From the NCBI GenBank assembly GCA_023252155.1, contig JAHEXJ010000012.1, positions 1-39,251 of the forward strand: DNA of 39,251 bases, given 5' to 3'. The translations under genes were made by a program, and so were the position numbers. This DNA comes from Actinomycetes bacterium. GTDB lineage: Bacteria > Actinomycetota > Actinomycetes > Nanopelagicales > Nanopelagicaceae. Under the pieces are notes generated by a model that ran no database searches, was not told where the DNA came from, and saw only the letters and a list, made by a program, of their open reading frames with translations. Below, piece by piece: positions 25,916-33,280 of the stretch (position 1 is its first letter; the number at the start of each line of letters is the position of its first letter).

Positions 25916-26770
25916 TTAGCGCGCCTCTTTACTAATGACATAAGCGCCATCCTTGGTGAGACCTTCTACATGCCATCCCGCCTTCAATCGAGGCTCCAGC
26001 TCGGCTCGTAATGCCATTCGCCATTCCAACGCACTATCGGGATCCGTTGCACGCACATCGATGATGTCGGATGGCAAGTAGGCGAGAACTGTAGAACTTT
26101 TCATATCCACGTTCTGCTTCACTGGCTCCTCATATACATTGCTGAGGACAACAGGGAATGCTTCGTTAGGGATCTCGAGATTGTGGTTTCTTGCTGCACT
26201 GATTACCCGATCGGAAAGCAAAGACCACTTTGCAATGACGCGGTCAGTTGGATCACCGGCATTGAGCGCATCCGGCAAGTCTCCGTAAAAGTCTGAGAAG
26301 TATTCGAAGACTTGGACTCCAAGTTTCACAAGATTGAGTCTGGCGTTGCGCCGGACTAGGGGGTCGAAAGTCCACGTGATCGTCTCGTAGCCATTTTCTA
26401 AAGCCCAAGCTCGTTGGTGCCACTTTAAAGCGCTGCCGATGTTTCGATTTCGATATTTCTCTTTTACTGCGGCCATATGTGAGTGCAGGTGAAGATGTTT
26501 CTGTGAATCTATCCCGGGGAATGCAAAGGCGGCGGCGACAACCTGGCCATCCACGTACACCCCGCTTACATAGGTGCCGTTATGAACCATGGCCTGCAAG
26601 AGGTTGGCGGTGATTTGGGTTCCTTCATCCGTTGGCCACACTTCATCAAAGATCGCTCGCGCGTAGTTTTGCTCGTCAACTGTCGCCAGAATTCTGATCG
26701 TCACTTGCGCGTCATCGCTTCGCTGCTTTGCATCTTTATGCGCCTGGGCTATCGACTCGGGAGTGATCAT
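25916..26770 (-). CDS. COG3375-type GNAT acyltransferase, candidate amino acid N-succinyltransferase
   Basis: A 284-residue GNAT superfamily protein. The core runs from VTIRILATVDEQNYARAIFDEVWP to GVYVDGQVVAAAFAFPG, the HLHSHMAAVKEKYRNRNIGSALKWHQR loop (acyl-CoA binding RNRNIGSAL), and ITWTFDPLVRRNARLNLVKLGVQV. The latter block is characteristic of COG3375. Its stop codon directly abuts the start of the racemase-like gene, so they are co-expressed. In characterised systems such a GNAT N-succinylates D-amino acids, feeding the racemase. TACGCT (26782-26777, minus strand), 6 nt before its ATG, suggests a leaderless promoter for the whole cluster. Confidence 0.8.
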   Translation of the reverse strand: MITPESIAQAHKDAKQRSDDAQVTIRILATVDEQNYARAIFDEVWPTDEGTQITANLLQAMVHNGTYVSGVYVDGQVVAAAFAFPGIDSQKHLHLHSHMAAVKEKYRNRNIGSALKWHQRAWALENGYETITWTFDPLVRRNARLNLVKLGVQVFEYFSDFYGDLPDALNAGDPTDRVIAKWSLLSDRVISAARNHNLEIPNEAFPVVLSNVYEEPVKQNVDMKSSTVLAYLPSDIIDVRATDPDSALEWRMALRAELEPRLKAGWHVEGLTKDGAYVISKEAR

Positions 26771-26841
26771 GGAGCCAGCGTAGAACAGACGTCGTCAATA
26801 TGCTCTAGTCCAACACGGTCGCGTACTTTAGGCTGGGGACT
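26771..26841. promoter_or_regulatory. Divergent leaderless promoters, succinyltransferase cluster and quinone oxidoreductase
   Basis: On the minus strand TACGCT (26782-26777) is 6 nt before the ATG at 26770. On the plus strand TAGGCT (26829-26834) is 7 nt before the ATG at 26842. Confidence 0.5.
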
Positions 26842-27792
26842 ATGAAGGCAATCCAGGTAAATCATTTCGGCGGTCCGGAAGTCATGGAGTATTTGGACGT
26901 TGCCGATCCGGTCCCGACATCGGCCGAGGAACTCATTACCGTGACTTCTATCGGCATCAACTATGCCGACACCCATCAAATTGAGAACGGCTATCTCTCA
27001 CCGCAGACTCTTCCTCTCATTCCTGGTCTAGAAGTTGTTGGCCACACCAATTCAGGTCGACGAGTCCTTGCCGCCGTCGAACATGGCGGGTATGCCCAGA
27101 AGGCGGTTGCGAATAAAGCCTTAGTAATGGATATCCCAGATGGTGTCACCGATGCTCAGGCGCTGTGCATGTTGGTTCAGGGTTCAACTGCCTGGCACAT
27201 TTTGAAAACTGTCGGACATTTGAGTCGAGACGAATCTGTGGTCATCCACGCCGCCGCGGGTGGCGTTGGCACTATTGCTATCCAACTAGCGAAACTCTGG
27301 GGAGCGCGGGTAATCGCCGTTACGTCCTCACCTGAGAAACAAGAATTGGCAAAATCCCTTGGCGCAGATGTCGTTGTCGATGCCAATGTCGAAGATTTGG
27401 GGGCGGCAATGCTCGACGCGAACAACGGGAAGAAAATCGATCTCGTTTTGGAGATGGTCGGTGGCAAGACCTTTGATGCGAGTTTGAATGTGTTGGCCCC
27501 TTTTGGCCGACTCGTCACGTATGGAAATGCTTCGCGAACTGCGCCAAAGGCAGTGCACCCGGGTTCGCTCATTACGGGAACCAAAACGATCACTGGATTC
27601 TGGTTGGCCAACTGCTTTGGTCACAAAGAACTTCTCCAAGACGTGATCGCCGAACTTTTCGCACTTGTGCTTGCCGGAAAGCTCCACCCCGTCACGGGAG
27701 CGAGTTATCCGCTCTCCGCTGCGGTCCAGGCCCATCTCGACATGCTCGGCCGAAAGACGACGGGCAAGGTGACGCTAGATCCAGCAAAATAA
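26842..27792 (+). CDS. NADPH:quinone oxidoreductase-like MDR protein
   Basis: A 316-residue zinc-free medium-chain dehydrogenase/reductase. The N-terminal GroES-like part includes GINYADTHQIENGYL and LIPGLEVVGHTN; the Rossmann domain has VVIHAAAGGVGTIAIQLAKLWGARVIAV (AxxGxxG NADPH loop) and later VLEMVGGKTFDASLNVLAPFGRLVTYGNAS. It lacks the structural-zinc Cys cluster. Such enzymes reduce quinones or other electrophilic enones with NADPH. It is monocistronic; 64 bp separate it from the tRNA-Thr gene. Confidence 0.9.
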   Translation: MKAIQVNHFGGPEVMEYLDVADPVPTSAEELITVTSIGINYADTHQIENGYLSPQTLPLIPGLEVVGHTNSGRRVLAAVEHGGYAQKAVANKALVMDIPDGVTDAQALCMLVQGSTAWHILKTVGHLSRDESVVIHAAAGGVGTIAIQLAKLWGARVIAVTSSPEKQELAKSLGADVVVDANVEDLGAAMLDANNGKKIDLVLEMVGGKTFDASLNVLAPFGRLVTYGNASRTAPKAVHPGSLITGTKTITGFWLANCFGHKELLQDVIAELFALVLAGKLHPVTGASYPLSAAVQAHLDMLGRKTTGKVTLDPAK

Positions 27793-27812
27793 CGCGTGAA
27801 AGGTCGGTGATT

Positions 27813-27841
27813 TTTCGATTACAGGCGTGAACCTGTACGCT
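27813..27841 (+). promoter_or_regulatory. Candidate promoter of the tRNA-Thr/tRNA-Met pair
   Basis: TACGCT (27836-27841) fits TANNNT and ends 15 nt before the tRNA-Thr 5' end. TTTCGA (27813-27818) is a weak -35 at 17-nt spacing. Confidence 0.35.
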
Positions 27842-27856
27842 TCACGAGCATTCAAC

Positions 27857-27929
27857 GCCCCCCTAGCTCAGTCGGTAGAGCGTTTCCATGGTAAGGAAAA
27901 GGTCAACGGTTCGATTCCGTTGGGGGGCT
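27857..27929 (+). tRNA. tRNA-Thr (GGT)
   Basis: A full cloverleaf: acceptor GCCCCCC/GGGGGGC, D-arm with GCTC/GAGC, anticodon stem TTTCC/GGAAA with loop ATGGTAA (anticodon GGT), T-arm AACGG/CCGTT with loop TTCGATT, discriminator T. CCA is not encoded. It sits one base from tRNA-Met, so both are cut from one transcript. Confidence 0.95.
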
Positions 27930-27930
27930 C

Positions 27931-28004
27931 GGCGGGGTAGCTCAGCTTGGTAGAGCAAGCGGCTCATAATCGCTGTGTCGCCGGTTCAAATCCGGCCTCC
28001 GCTA
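27931..28004 (+). tRNA. tRNA-Met (CAT), elongator type
   Basis: Cloverleaf with acceptor GGCGGGG/CTCCGCT (first pair G-U), anticodon stem AGCGG/TCGCT with loop CTCATAA (anticodon CAT), T-arm GCCGG/CCGGC and discriminator A. CCA is not encoded. The G1-U72 pair and the absence of the three G-C pairs next to the anticodon argue for the elongator rather than the initiator. The thrT-metT-rpmG order is the mycobacterial one. CAT can also be an Ile2 tRNA; elongator Met is favoured by synteny. Confidence 0.9.
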
Positions 28005-28016
28005 CGAGTACATGGT

Positions 28017-28043
28017 CGTGGTCATCTTTAATTGATGACCACG
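28017..28043 (+). terminator. Hairpin terminator after the tRNA pair
   Basis: CGTGGTCATC (28017-28026) and GATGACCACG (28034-28043) form a perfect 10-bp stem with loop TTTAATT, 12 nt after tRNA-Met. There is no T-tract after it, as is common for actinobacterial terminators. Confidence 0.55.
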
Positions 28044-28116
28044 CACTACCCGTTAATCCTTGGAAATTCAGGTACGTTCACACTTTCAAATCGCGATTTA
28101 TTGATAGTGGGATTCC

Positions 28117-28572
28117 ATGACTTTCGAAGATACTTCCGTCGATCAAGAGTTGATTGGTCTTGGCGGTTGGCTGGCATTTTACGTTTTCGGACGATTTCTC
28201 AGCGCATTCTCTCTTTCCATAGGGATCCTATTGGCGCTTTCACATAACTTGATCAATGTGTTTCCAGATGCACCGAAGTGGTCAAACGCTTTGGTAGGAA
28301 TTGTCTTTTCGATGTCGCTGATTGCGAACATTTATTTTATAGACCTCTTCTTTCGATATAAGCAGGTAGCCATCAGATACACGAAGATGTACTTGGTCGC
28401 GACCACAGTTCTTATCGTCAGCTTGGATCCCATATTGACTAGTAGCTTCACTTTGACGTCAAGCAGTCATGCCTACCCTTGGCTCGGCACGATCTCGGGC
28501 GTTGCTTTCCGGGTCGCTTGGTACCGGTATTTCCAGAGATCCAAGAGGGTTAATCGCACGCTTGTTCTCTAG
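28117..28572 (+). CDS. DUF2569-like membrane protein
   Basis: A 151-residue protein with four hydrophobic helices. The start LIGLGGWLAFYVFGRFLSAF is the hallmark GLGGWL of DUF2569, a membrane family of unknown function. The second helix is followed by FFRYKQVAIRYTKMYLVATTV and a C-terminal pattern GVAFRVAWYRYFQRSKRVNRTL, typical of the family (WY.Y...S.RV..T). It is inserted between tRNA-Met and rpmG, which are neighbours in mycobacteria. The ATG has no clear ribosome site and no TANNNT at the usual spacing, so the start is less certain. Confidence 0.75.
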   Translation: MTFEDTSVDQELIGLGGWLAFYVFGRFLSAFSLSIGILLALSHNLINVFPDAPKWSNALVGIVFSMSLIANIYFIDLFFRYKQVAIRYTKMYLVATTVLIVSLDPILTSSFTLTSSSHAYPWLGTISGVAFRVAWYRYFQRSKRVNRTLVL

Positions 28573-28588
28573 CGGCCACCTTCGGGTT

Positions 28589-28604
28589 CAAGGGCAGATG
28601 GCTG
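28589..28604 (+). terminator. Possible terminator hairpin upstream of rpmG
   Basis: GGGCAG pairs with CTGCCC around an ATGG loop, shortly after the DUF2569-like stop. There is no T-tract. It probably separates this gene from the rpmG operon. Confidence 0.4.
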
Positions 28605-28638
28605 CCCGATTAGGCTCGGATTTCGCCTCAAGTACCCC

Positions 28639-28666
28639 TGTCGGCTATTCTTACGCCTCTTATATT
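28639..28666 (+). promoter_or_regulatory. Candidate promoter of rpmG-hadA-hadB cluster
   Basis: TATATT (28661-28666) is a good -10 and TGTCGG (28639-28644) a weak -35 at 16-nt spacing. The rpmG ATG at 28695 has a GAAGGAG ribosome site, so this transcript has a leader, unlike many neighbours. Confidence 0.45.
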
Positions 28667-28694
28667 TAGTTCAAACTCGTGAAGGAGCAAGACC

Positions 28695-28865
28695 ATGGCA
28701 AGCAAGAGCGCGGACGTACGTCCAAAGATCACCATGGCCTGCGTTGACTGCAAAGAGCGCAACTACATCACCAAGAAGAACCGCCGTAACGACCCAGACC
28801 GTCTTGAGCTCAAGAAGTTCTGCCCTCGTTGCAAGGCAGCCACACTTCACCGCGAAACTCGTTAA
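28695..28865 (+). CDS. rpmG: 50S ribosomal protein L33
   Basis: A 56-residue ribosomal protein. The zinc-binding CVDC (residues 16-19) and CPRC (43-46) pairs mark the C+ form. [39 protein letters not shown] is the typical L33 core. The ATG follows GAAGGAG. The stop TAA overlaps the hadA-like start (TAATG), coupling translation. It heads the cluster rpmG, hadA, hadB, GT-like protein, murB. Confidence 0.96.
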   Translation: MASKSADVRPKITMACVDCKERNYITKKNRRNDPDRLELKKFCPRCKAATLHRETR

Positions 28866-29254
28866 TGCTCAATCCCGATTCCGTCGGGCGCACATTTCAT
28901 AGTGCGAAGTCATTTCCTGTAACAGCCTCTGAGATTGCAGCTTTTGCTGCCGTCATCGGCGAAGACGACCTCACTGTCGCACCTCCCACGTTTTCTATTC
29001 GAATCTCCCTTGAGCAATCTCAAGACGTCCTTTCAGATCCTCAAGTGGGAATCGACTGGTCACGGGTGGTCCACGGAGATCAAAAATTTGAAATCGTCCG
29101 CCCCATCGTGGCCGGAGATGTTTTGACGTGTTCATCAACAATTGAGAACTACAAAGTCCTGGCCGGAAATGAAATCGCCACCGTCCGTTCTGATCTTCAC
29201 TCGAAGGACGGTCTAGTAGTTTCTTCATGGTCCACCTTGGTGGTGCGCGCATGA
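28865..29254 (+). CDS. HadA-like MaoC dehydratase subunit (FAS1-like dehydratase domain)
   Basis: A 129-residue hot-dog fold protein: [33 protein letters not shown], then VAPPTFSIRI and VHGDQKFEIVRPIVAGDVLTCSSTI. This is the UPF0336/HadA pattern, the non-catalytic or substrate-binding partner of a 3-hydroxyacyl-ACP dehydratase. The start ATG overlaps the rpmG stop; longer readings extend into rpmG and are not credible. The stop overlaps the hadB-like start (ATGA). In mycobacteria HadAB dehydrate FAS-II intermediates for mycolic acids; here a generic fatty acid or acyl-CoA role is more likely. Confidence 0.88.
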   Translation: MLNPDSVGRTFHSAKSFPVTASEIAAFAAVIGEDDLTVAPPTFSIRISLEQSQDVLSDPQVGIDWSRVVHGDQKFEIVRPIVAGDVLTCSSTIENYKVLAGNEIATVRSDLHSKDGLVVSSWSTLVVRA

Positions 29255-29649
29255 TCCAAGTCGGAGACGAGATCGCGCAACGCGTTTTTTGGATCGATCG
29301 CAAACTTCTGAAGAAGTATGCCGATGCAAGCGGTGACCAGAATCCCATTCACCAGGATGAAGCCTTTGCCAAATCCGTCGGACTGCCAGATGTTATTGCA
29401 CACGGAATGTTGACGATGGCACTCGTCGGTAAATTCGTTTCAGATTGGGCGGGCGGGTCTTCTGCAGTGAAGGAATATTCGACGCGCTTCGTGAAGCCAG
29501 TGATCGTTCCACTCGGAAAGAAAGTGGATCTCACGGTATCTGCCACAGTTACAGAGGTTGATGGATCCAACGTGCGGCTAAGTGTCACCGCTACATCAGA
29601 CGGGGTAAAAGTTCTAGGTATGACAAAGGCGCTGGTCGTAAAGTCATGA
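29251..29649 (+). CDS. HadB-like MaoC dehydratase, catalytic subunit
   Basis: A 132-residue R-hydratase. The signature YADASGDQNPIHQDEAFAKSVGLPDVIAHGMLT has the catalytic Asp and His (D..P.H) of the hydratase 2 motif. The remainder, TRFVKPVIVPLGKKVDLTVSATVTEV, completes the hot-dog fold. The ATG at 29251 overlaps the hadA-like stop by 4 bases; the upstream in-frame start (29227) would lie within that gene. Together the two proteins should form a heterodimeric hydroxyacyl dehydratase. The stop overlaps the next gene by 4 bases too. Confidence 0.92.
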   Translation: MIQVGDEIAQRVFWIDRKLLKKYADASGDQNPIHQDEAFAKSVGLPDVIAHGMLTMALVGKFVSDWAGGSSAVKEYSTRFVKPVIVPLGKKVDLTVSATVTEVDGSNVRLSVTATSDGVKVLGMTKALVVKS

Positions 29650-30533
29650 CCGCGCCAGATGAGATCTGGAAACTCGGGCAGGAACGGCAGGCGGCCAGGG
29701 CGGCGAAGAATTTTGCGCTCGCCGATCGATTGCGTGATGAGATTGCAGATGCTGGTTGGGATGTAATCGATATCGCAGACACTTTCGAATTGCATAAGCG
29801 GATCAAATACATACTTGCCCCGACTATCCGATCGATGAAACCAGTTCTCGAGGATTGCGAAGTGGCTGTTGCGATCATTGTCTCTGGATTTCAAGATGAC
29901 GCGATTGCCTGCATCAATTCCATCCGTGCGTTTAGCGATGTTCCCATTGTCATTCTCTGTCTTGATGAAGTTGGTCCTCTCGAGGAATACATCGACGAAA
30001 AGACCGTGATCGTCAAGGTGGTCGAGGACTGTGGCTGGGGCCAGGCGGCCAACGCTCTTTTACAAAACGTACAAGCCACTTATTTAGTAATTATGGATCC
30101 GTCGACAAGGTTTATGGGCGATGCAATTTCCCCCGCAGTCTCCGAACTGCGTGAAAACACTTATGCAGCAGTTGGTTGGCGTGGTGGCCTTATCAATGTC
30201 GAAGATGAGTGGCGAAGCGTCGAAGACAAAGGCGTTGGAGAGGTGGATGTCTTATTTAGTTACTTCTTGGCCTTGGACCGGTCAGCGGCAAGTGAAGTCG
30301 GCGGGTTCAATTCGCGCGCGATCTACTATCGCAATGCCGATATTGAATTCTCGCTCAAACTTCGCCACGCCAATGGTCGATTGCTGCAGATGGATCTGCC
30401 CCTAAGTCAGGATCGACATCACGGGTACCACGATGTGGACGAGACTTACAGAGAGATCCAGTCCAAAAAGAATTACGACCGAATCCTTGAACGCTTTCGC
30501 GGCAAGAATGCGATCTTGAGTCCGCGCCGCTAG
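29646..30533 (+). CDS. Fusion of a CysRS C-terminal-like segment and a GT2-like domain
   Basis: A 295-residue protein, translationally coupled (ATGA) to hadB. Residues about 6-48 (LGQERQAARAAKNFALADRLRDEIADAGWDVID) match the C-terminal helical domain of cysteinyl-tRNA synthetase (R..AR..K.FA.AD.LRD.L...G). From about residue 70 comes a Rossmann/GT-A-like domain: VAVAIIVSGFQDDAIACINSIRAFSDVPIVILCLDE, YLVIMDPSTRF in place of a DxD, and VGGFNSRAIYYRNADIEFSLKLRHANGR, the acceptor-side motif of GT2 enzymes. I cannot assign a donor or acceptor. It lies directly before murB, so a cell-envelope sugar transfer is the natural guess. Confidence 0.75.
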   Translation: MTAPDEIWKLGQERQAARAAKNFALADRLRDEIADAGWDVIDIADTFELHKRIKYILAPTIRSMKPVLEDCEVAVAIIVSGFQDDAIACINSIRAFSDVPIVILCLDEVGPLEEYIDEKTVIVKVVEDCGWGQAANALLQNVQATYLVIMDPSTRFMGDAISPAVSELRENTYAAVGWRGGLINVEDEWRSVEDKGVGEVDVLFSYFLALDRSAASEVGGFNSRAIYYRNADIEFSLKLRHANGRLLQMDLPLSQDRHHGYHDVDETYREIQSKKNYDRILERFRGKNAILSPRR

Positions 30534-30543
30534 CCTTTCAACC
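30531..30543 (+). promoter_or_regulatory. Possible leaderless -10 for murB
   Basis: TAGCCT (30531-30536), which includes the stop codon of the upstream gene, lies 7 nt before the murB ATG. There is no ribosome site. The gene may have its own start in addition to read-through. Confidence 0.35.
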
Positions 30544-31569
30544 ATGACCCAACTCTCCGATTACACCAGCTTCCGAGTCGGCGGTCCGGCCCAAGAAATC
30601 GTGAATGCGTCAAATGAAGCAGAAATCATTGCTGCGGTTCAGAAGGCCGATGACGAAGGCAAGCCAATTTTGATCCTTGGCAGCGGAACGAACGTTCTTA
30701 TCAGCGATGCAGGTTTCAATGGCGTTGTTATTCGAGTTGCTAGTACCGAAGTAGAGGCCGAAGTTGATGCATGCAGCGGTGCAACGTTAACAATCGGCGC
30801 CGGTGAAGTGTGGGATTCATTTGTGGAAACGACGATCAAGCGGGGGTATGCAGGACTTGAAACGTTAAGCGGAATTCCTGGCACTGTTGGCGCTGCGCCA
30901 ATTCAAAATATCGGCGCCTATGGTCACGAGGTTTCCGAGTTCATTACTCGAGTGCGAACGTATGACCGCAAAGAGAAACAAATCAAAACTTTCACCAATG
31001 CTGAGTGCGAATTTACTTACCGAAGTTCGAGATTCAAACTCGAACCAGATCGGTACGTGGTGCTCGATGTCGGCTTCCAACTTCGCATTGGTGAGATGAC
31101 CACTCCAATTCACTACGCTGAATTAGCTTGGGCACTTAGCACCGTCGTTGGTGGCAGGGCATCTGTAGTTGCCACTCGCGAGCAAACATTGAAATTGCGG
31201 GCGAGCAAAGGAATGCTGCTCAATTCGAAGGATCATGACGCATGGTCTGCTGGTTCTTTCTTTACCAATCCGATCGTTGCCCCGGAAATTGCAGGCAAGC
31301 TCCCTGAAGATGCGCCTCGCTGGATACAGCCCGATGGACGTGTAAAGATTTCAGCGGCTTGGCTAATTGAGCATGCGGGAGTTCATAAAGGCGACGCTCA
31401 CTCAGGAGCCCGGATTTCATCCAAGCACGTACTCGCGTTAACGAATTCAGGTAACGCCACCGCGGCCGACATCGCCGCCCTTGCAAAAGAGGTCATGGAA
31501 AAAGTCGAAAGCGTTTTTGGGATCACTCTCGAGCCTGAAGTTAACCTTGTGGGAATTACCTTAAATTAA
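30544..31569 (+). CDS. murB: UDP-N-acetylenolpyruvoylglucosamine reductase MurB
   Basis: A 341-residue flavoenzyme reducing UDP-GlcNAc-enolpyruvate to UDP-MurNAc in peptidoglycan synthesis. FAD-binding motifs [29 protein letters not shown] and [24 protein letters not shown] are all present; the catalytic Ser is in [10 protein letters not shown] and the Glu near [36 protein letters not shown] follows the type I pattern. It is at the same place as in Streptomyces, upstream of an aminotransferase and secE. Its last bases overlap the convergent aminotransferase stop by 4 bp. Confidence 0.97.
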   Translation: MTQLSDYTSFRVGGPAQEIVNASNEAEIIAAVQKADDEGKPILILGSGTNVLISDAGFNGVVIRVASTEVEAEVDACSGATLTIGAGEVWDSFVETTIKRGYAGLETLSGIPGTVGAAPIQNIGAYGHEVSEFITRVRTYDRKEKQIKTFTNAECEFTYRSSRFKLEPDRYVVLDVGFQLRIGEMTTPIHYAELAWALSTVVGGRASVVATREQTLKLRASKGMLLNSKDHDAWSAGSFFTNPIVAPEIAGKLPEDAPRWIQPDGRVKISAAWLIEHAGVHKGDAHSGARISSKHVLALTNSGNATAADIAALAKEVMEKVESVFGITLEPEVNLVGITLN

Positions 31570-32771
31570 ACGGATTCAGTAATCAGTTTCTTGATTCGGC
31601 CGATGCCTTCAACGATGTCGTCATCACTTAAGGCATACGAAAAACGCAGATAACCCGAGGGCCCGAATGCTTCTCCGGGAACCACGGCGACCTCGACTTC
31701 TTCCAAGATGATTGCGGCCAATTCTGCAGATGTATGAGGAGTTTTCCCACGGATGGATTTCCCCAAGACGCCTTTTACGGACGGATATGCGTAGAAGGCG
31801 CCTTGGGGCATTGGGCAGTCAAATCCAGGTATTTCGTTAAGGAGACCAACAATGAGTTTGCGTCGGCGATTGAAAGCCTCACCCATTTTGTGCACGGCTG
31901 AAAGATCTCCAGTGAGCGCGGCGATAGCTGCGCGTTGAGAAACGTTCGAAACGTTGCTCGAAAGATGTGACTGAAGATTTGTGGCGGCTTTGATAACGTC
32001 TTTCGGTCCGATCATCCAACCGACACGCCAACCCGTCATTGCATATGTTTTTGCAACACCGTTGAGAACGATCGTGTGATCGGCCATTTCAGGAACGGCA
32101 ACTGGAACACTAGTTGCAACAGCGCCGTCATAAAGCAGGTGCTCGTAGATTTCATCGGTGATGATCCAGATGTTGTTCTTGAGTGCCCACTCGGCAATCG
32201 CTTTGACTTGCTCAGGGGGATAAACCGATCCAGTGGGATTGCTGGGTGAACAGAAAAGTAGGACTTTGGTCTTTTGTGTTCTCGCCGCTTCAAGTTGTTC
32301 GACGCGGACCAGATAGTTCTGATCTTCGCCGGCGAAAACTTCAACGGGAATTCCGCCAGCTAACTTGATGGACTCGGGATAGGTCGTCCAGTAAGGCGCA
32401 GGAAGCAAAACCTCATCGCCGTGATCGACGATCGTGGCGAATGCTTGATACACCGCTTGCTTGCCACCGTTTGTTACAAGAACCTGGTCAGAAGTAATGT
32501 CATAGTTCGAATCGCGCTTGGTCTTGGCAACGATTGCCGCGCGAAGCTCGGGCAATCCAGGAGTCGGCGTGTATCGGTGGTTTGAAGCGACACTTGCCGA
32601 TGCAATTGCAGCCGCAACGATGTAATCAGGCGTTGGAAAATCCGGTTCGCCCGCTCCGAAACCGATAACTGGTCGACCAGCGGCCTTAAGGGCTTTGGCT
32701 TTTGCATCAACGGCAAGAGTGGCGGATTCTGCAATGGCAGCGATGCGAGAGGAGATTCGTTGGGCGCTCAT
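31566..32771 (-). CDS. aspC: Aspartate/class I aminotransferase
   Basis: A 401-residue PLP enzyme of the AspC (aspartate aminotransferase Ib) group. [14 protein letters not shown], the Asp-containing [20 protein letters not shown]-Lys in [16 protein letters not shown] and the terminal Arg in [16 protein letters not shown] are visible. It transfers amino groups between aspartate and 2-oxoglutarate. Convergent overlap with murB (4 bp) means each stop lies in the other gene. The N-terminal methionine lacks a ribosome site; a CAGACT hexamer 6 nt upstream of the ATG hints at another leaderless start. The neighbour set murB, aspC, secE is as in Streptomyces. Confidence 0.93.
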   Translation of the reverse strand: MSAQRISSRIAAIAESATLAVDAKAKALKAAGRPVIGFGAGEPDFPTPDYIVAAAIASASVASNHRYTPTPGLPELRAAIVAKTKRDSNYDITSDQVLVTNGGKQAVYQAFATIVDHGDEVLLPAPYWTTYPESIKLAGGIPVEVFAGEDQNYLVRVEQLEAARTQKTKVLLFCSPSNPTGSVYPPEQVKAIAEWALKNNIWIITDEIYEHLLYDGAVATSVPVAVPEMADHTIVLNGVAKTYAMTGWRVGWMIGPKDVIKAATNLQSHLSSNVSNVSQRAAIAALTGDLSAVHKMGEAFNRRRKLIVGLLNEIPGFDCPMPQGAFYAYPSVKGVLGKSIRGKTPHTSAELAAIILEEVEVAVVPGEAFGPSGYLRFSYALSDDDIVEGIGRIKKLITESV

Positions 32772-32925
32772 GGGGCAAGTCTGCCGTACAGGGAAGGGGT
32801 CCCGTTCCCGGGTCGCCGGAATTTGAGGGGGTCATCTCGGGGAGCCACGCCCGAGTTAGACCCCGACCTATTCCACGCTCTACACTCTGCCCCTGACGAT
32901 TATGGTCTTTTGCCATGCCGTCTGA
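32772..32925 (+). promoter_or_regulatory. aspC-trpT intergenic region with long stem-loop and tRNA-Trp -10
   Basis: TACACT (32881-32886) is a clear -10 hexamer 39 nt before tRNA-Trp; TTAGAC (32856-32861) is a -35 candidate at a long 19-nt spacing. Immediately upstream lies a two-tier hairpin: GGGGTC (32828-32833) with GACCCC (32859-32864), and CTCGGG (32836-32841) with CCCGAG (32850-32855). It overlaps the -35 zone, so it could be a regulator site or part of the 5' leader of the divergent aminotransferase. Confidence 0.45.
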
Positions 32926-33002
32926 AGGGCAGTAGCTCAACTGGCCAGAGTTCCGGTCTCCAAAACCGGCGGTTGGGGGTTCAAGTCCCTCCTGCCCTGC
33001 CA
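32926..33002 (+). tRNA. tRNA-Trp (CCA)
   Basis: Acceptor AGGGCAG/CTGCCCT, anticodon stem CCGGT/ACCGG with loop CTCCAAA (anticodon CCA), T-arm GGGGG/CCCTC with a TTCAAGT loop, discriminator G. Unlike the Thr and Met tRNAs here, the 3' CCA is encoded (33000-33002). It is 40 bp before secE, the classic actinobacterial trpT-secE-nusG order. Confidence 0.96.
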
Positions 33003-33042
33003 TGTTCGAAAGCGTTCGACCCAACGAAAGGAAAGGCCCACG

Positions 33043-33270
33043 ATGACAGATGTGGTTGCTCCACGCGAAGAGAAGAAGCTTGGCCTCTTCGCGCGCATTG
33101 GCCTTTTCTACCGCCAGGTAGTTTCAGAACTACGTAAGGTCGTATGGCCCACGCGTAAGCAGTTGACCACTTACACCGCCGTCGTTCTGGTTTTCGTAAC
33201 CTTCATCATCGCCGTTGTTTCCCTTCTCGATCTGGTTTTAACCAAGATCGTCTTCTTGGTATTTGGATAA
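33043..33270 (+). CDS. secE: Preprotein translocase subunit SecE
   Basis: A 75-residue single-TM protein that clamps SecY in the translocon. It has the amphipathic [20 protein letters not shown] motif (the conserved E..KV.WP) and a TM helix at about 44-70. GAAAGG lies upstream of the ATG. It is 10 bp from nusG, so they are co-transcribed. Confidence 0.97.
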   Translation: MTDVVAPREEKKLGLFARIGLFYRQVVSELRKVVWPTRKQLTTYTAVVLVFVTFIIAVVSLLDLVLTKIVFLVFG

Positions 33271-33280
33271 GGAAGCGAAA

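Noticed and set aside
28005-28694. Integrative element at the tRNA-Met 3' end
   Set aside because: The DUF2569 gene sits between tRNA-Met and rpmG, but I found no repeat of the tRNA 3' end and no integrase, so an attachment site is not supported.
29349-29894. A 181-codon minus-strand frame across the hadB-like and fusion genes
   Set aside because: Antisense to two conserved, translationally coupled genes, with no domain match.
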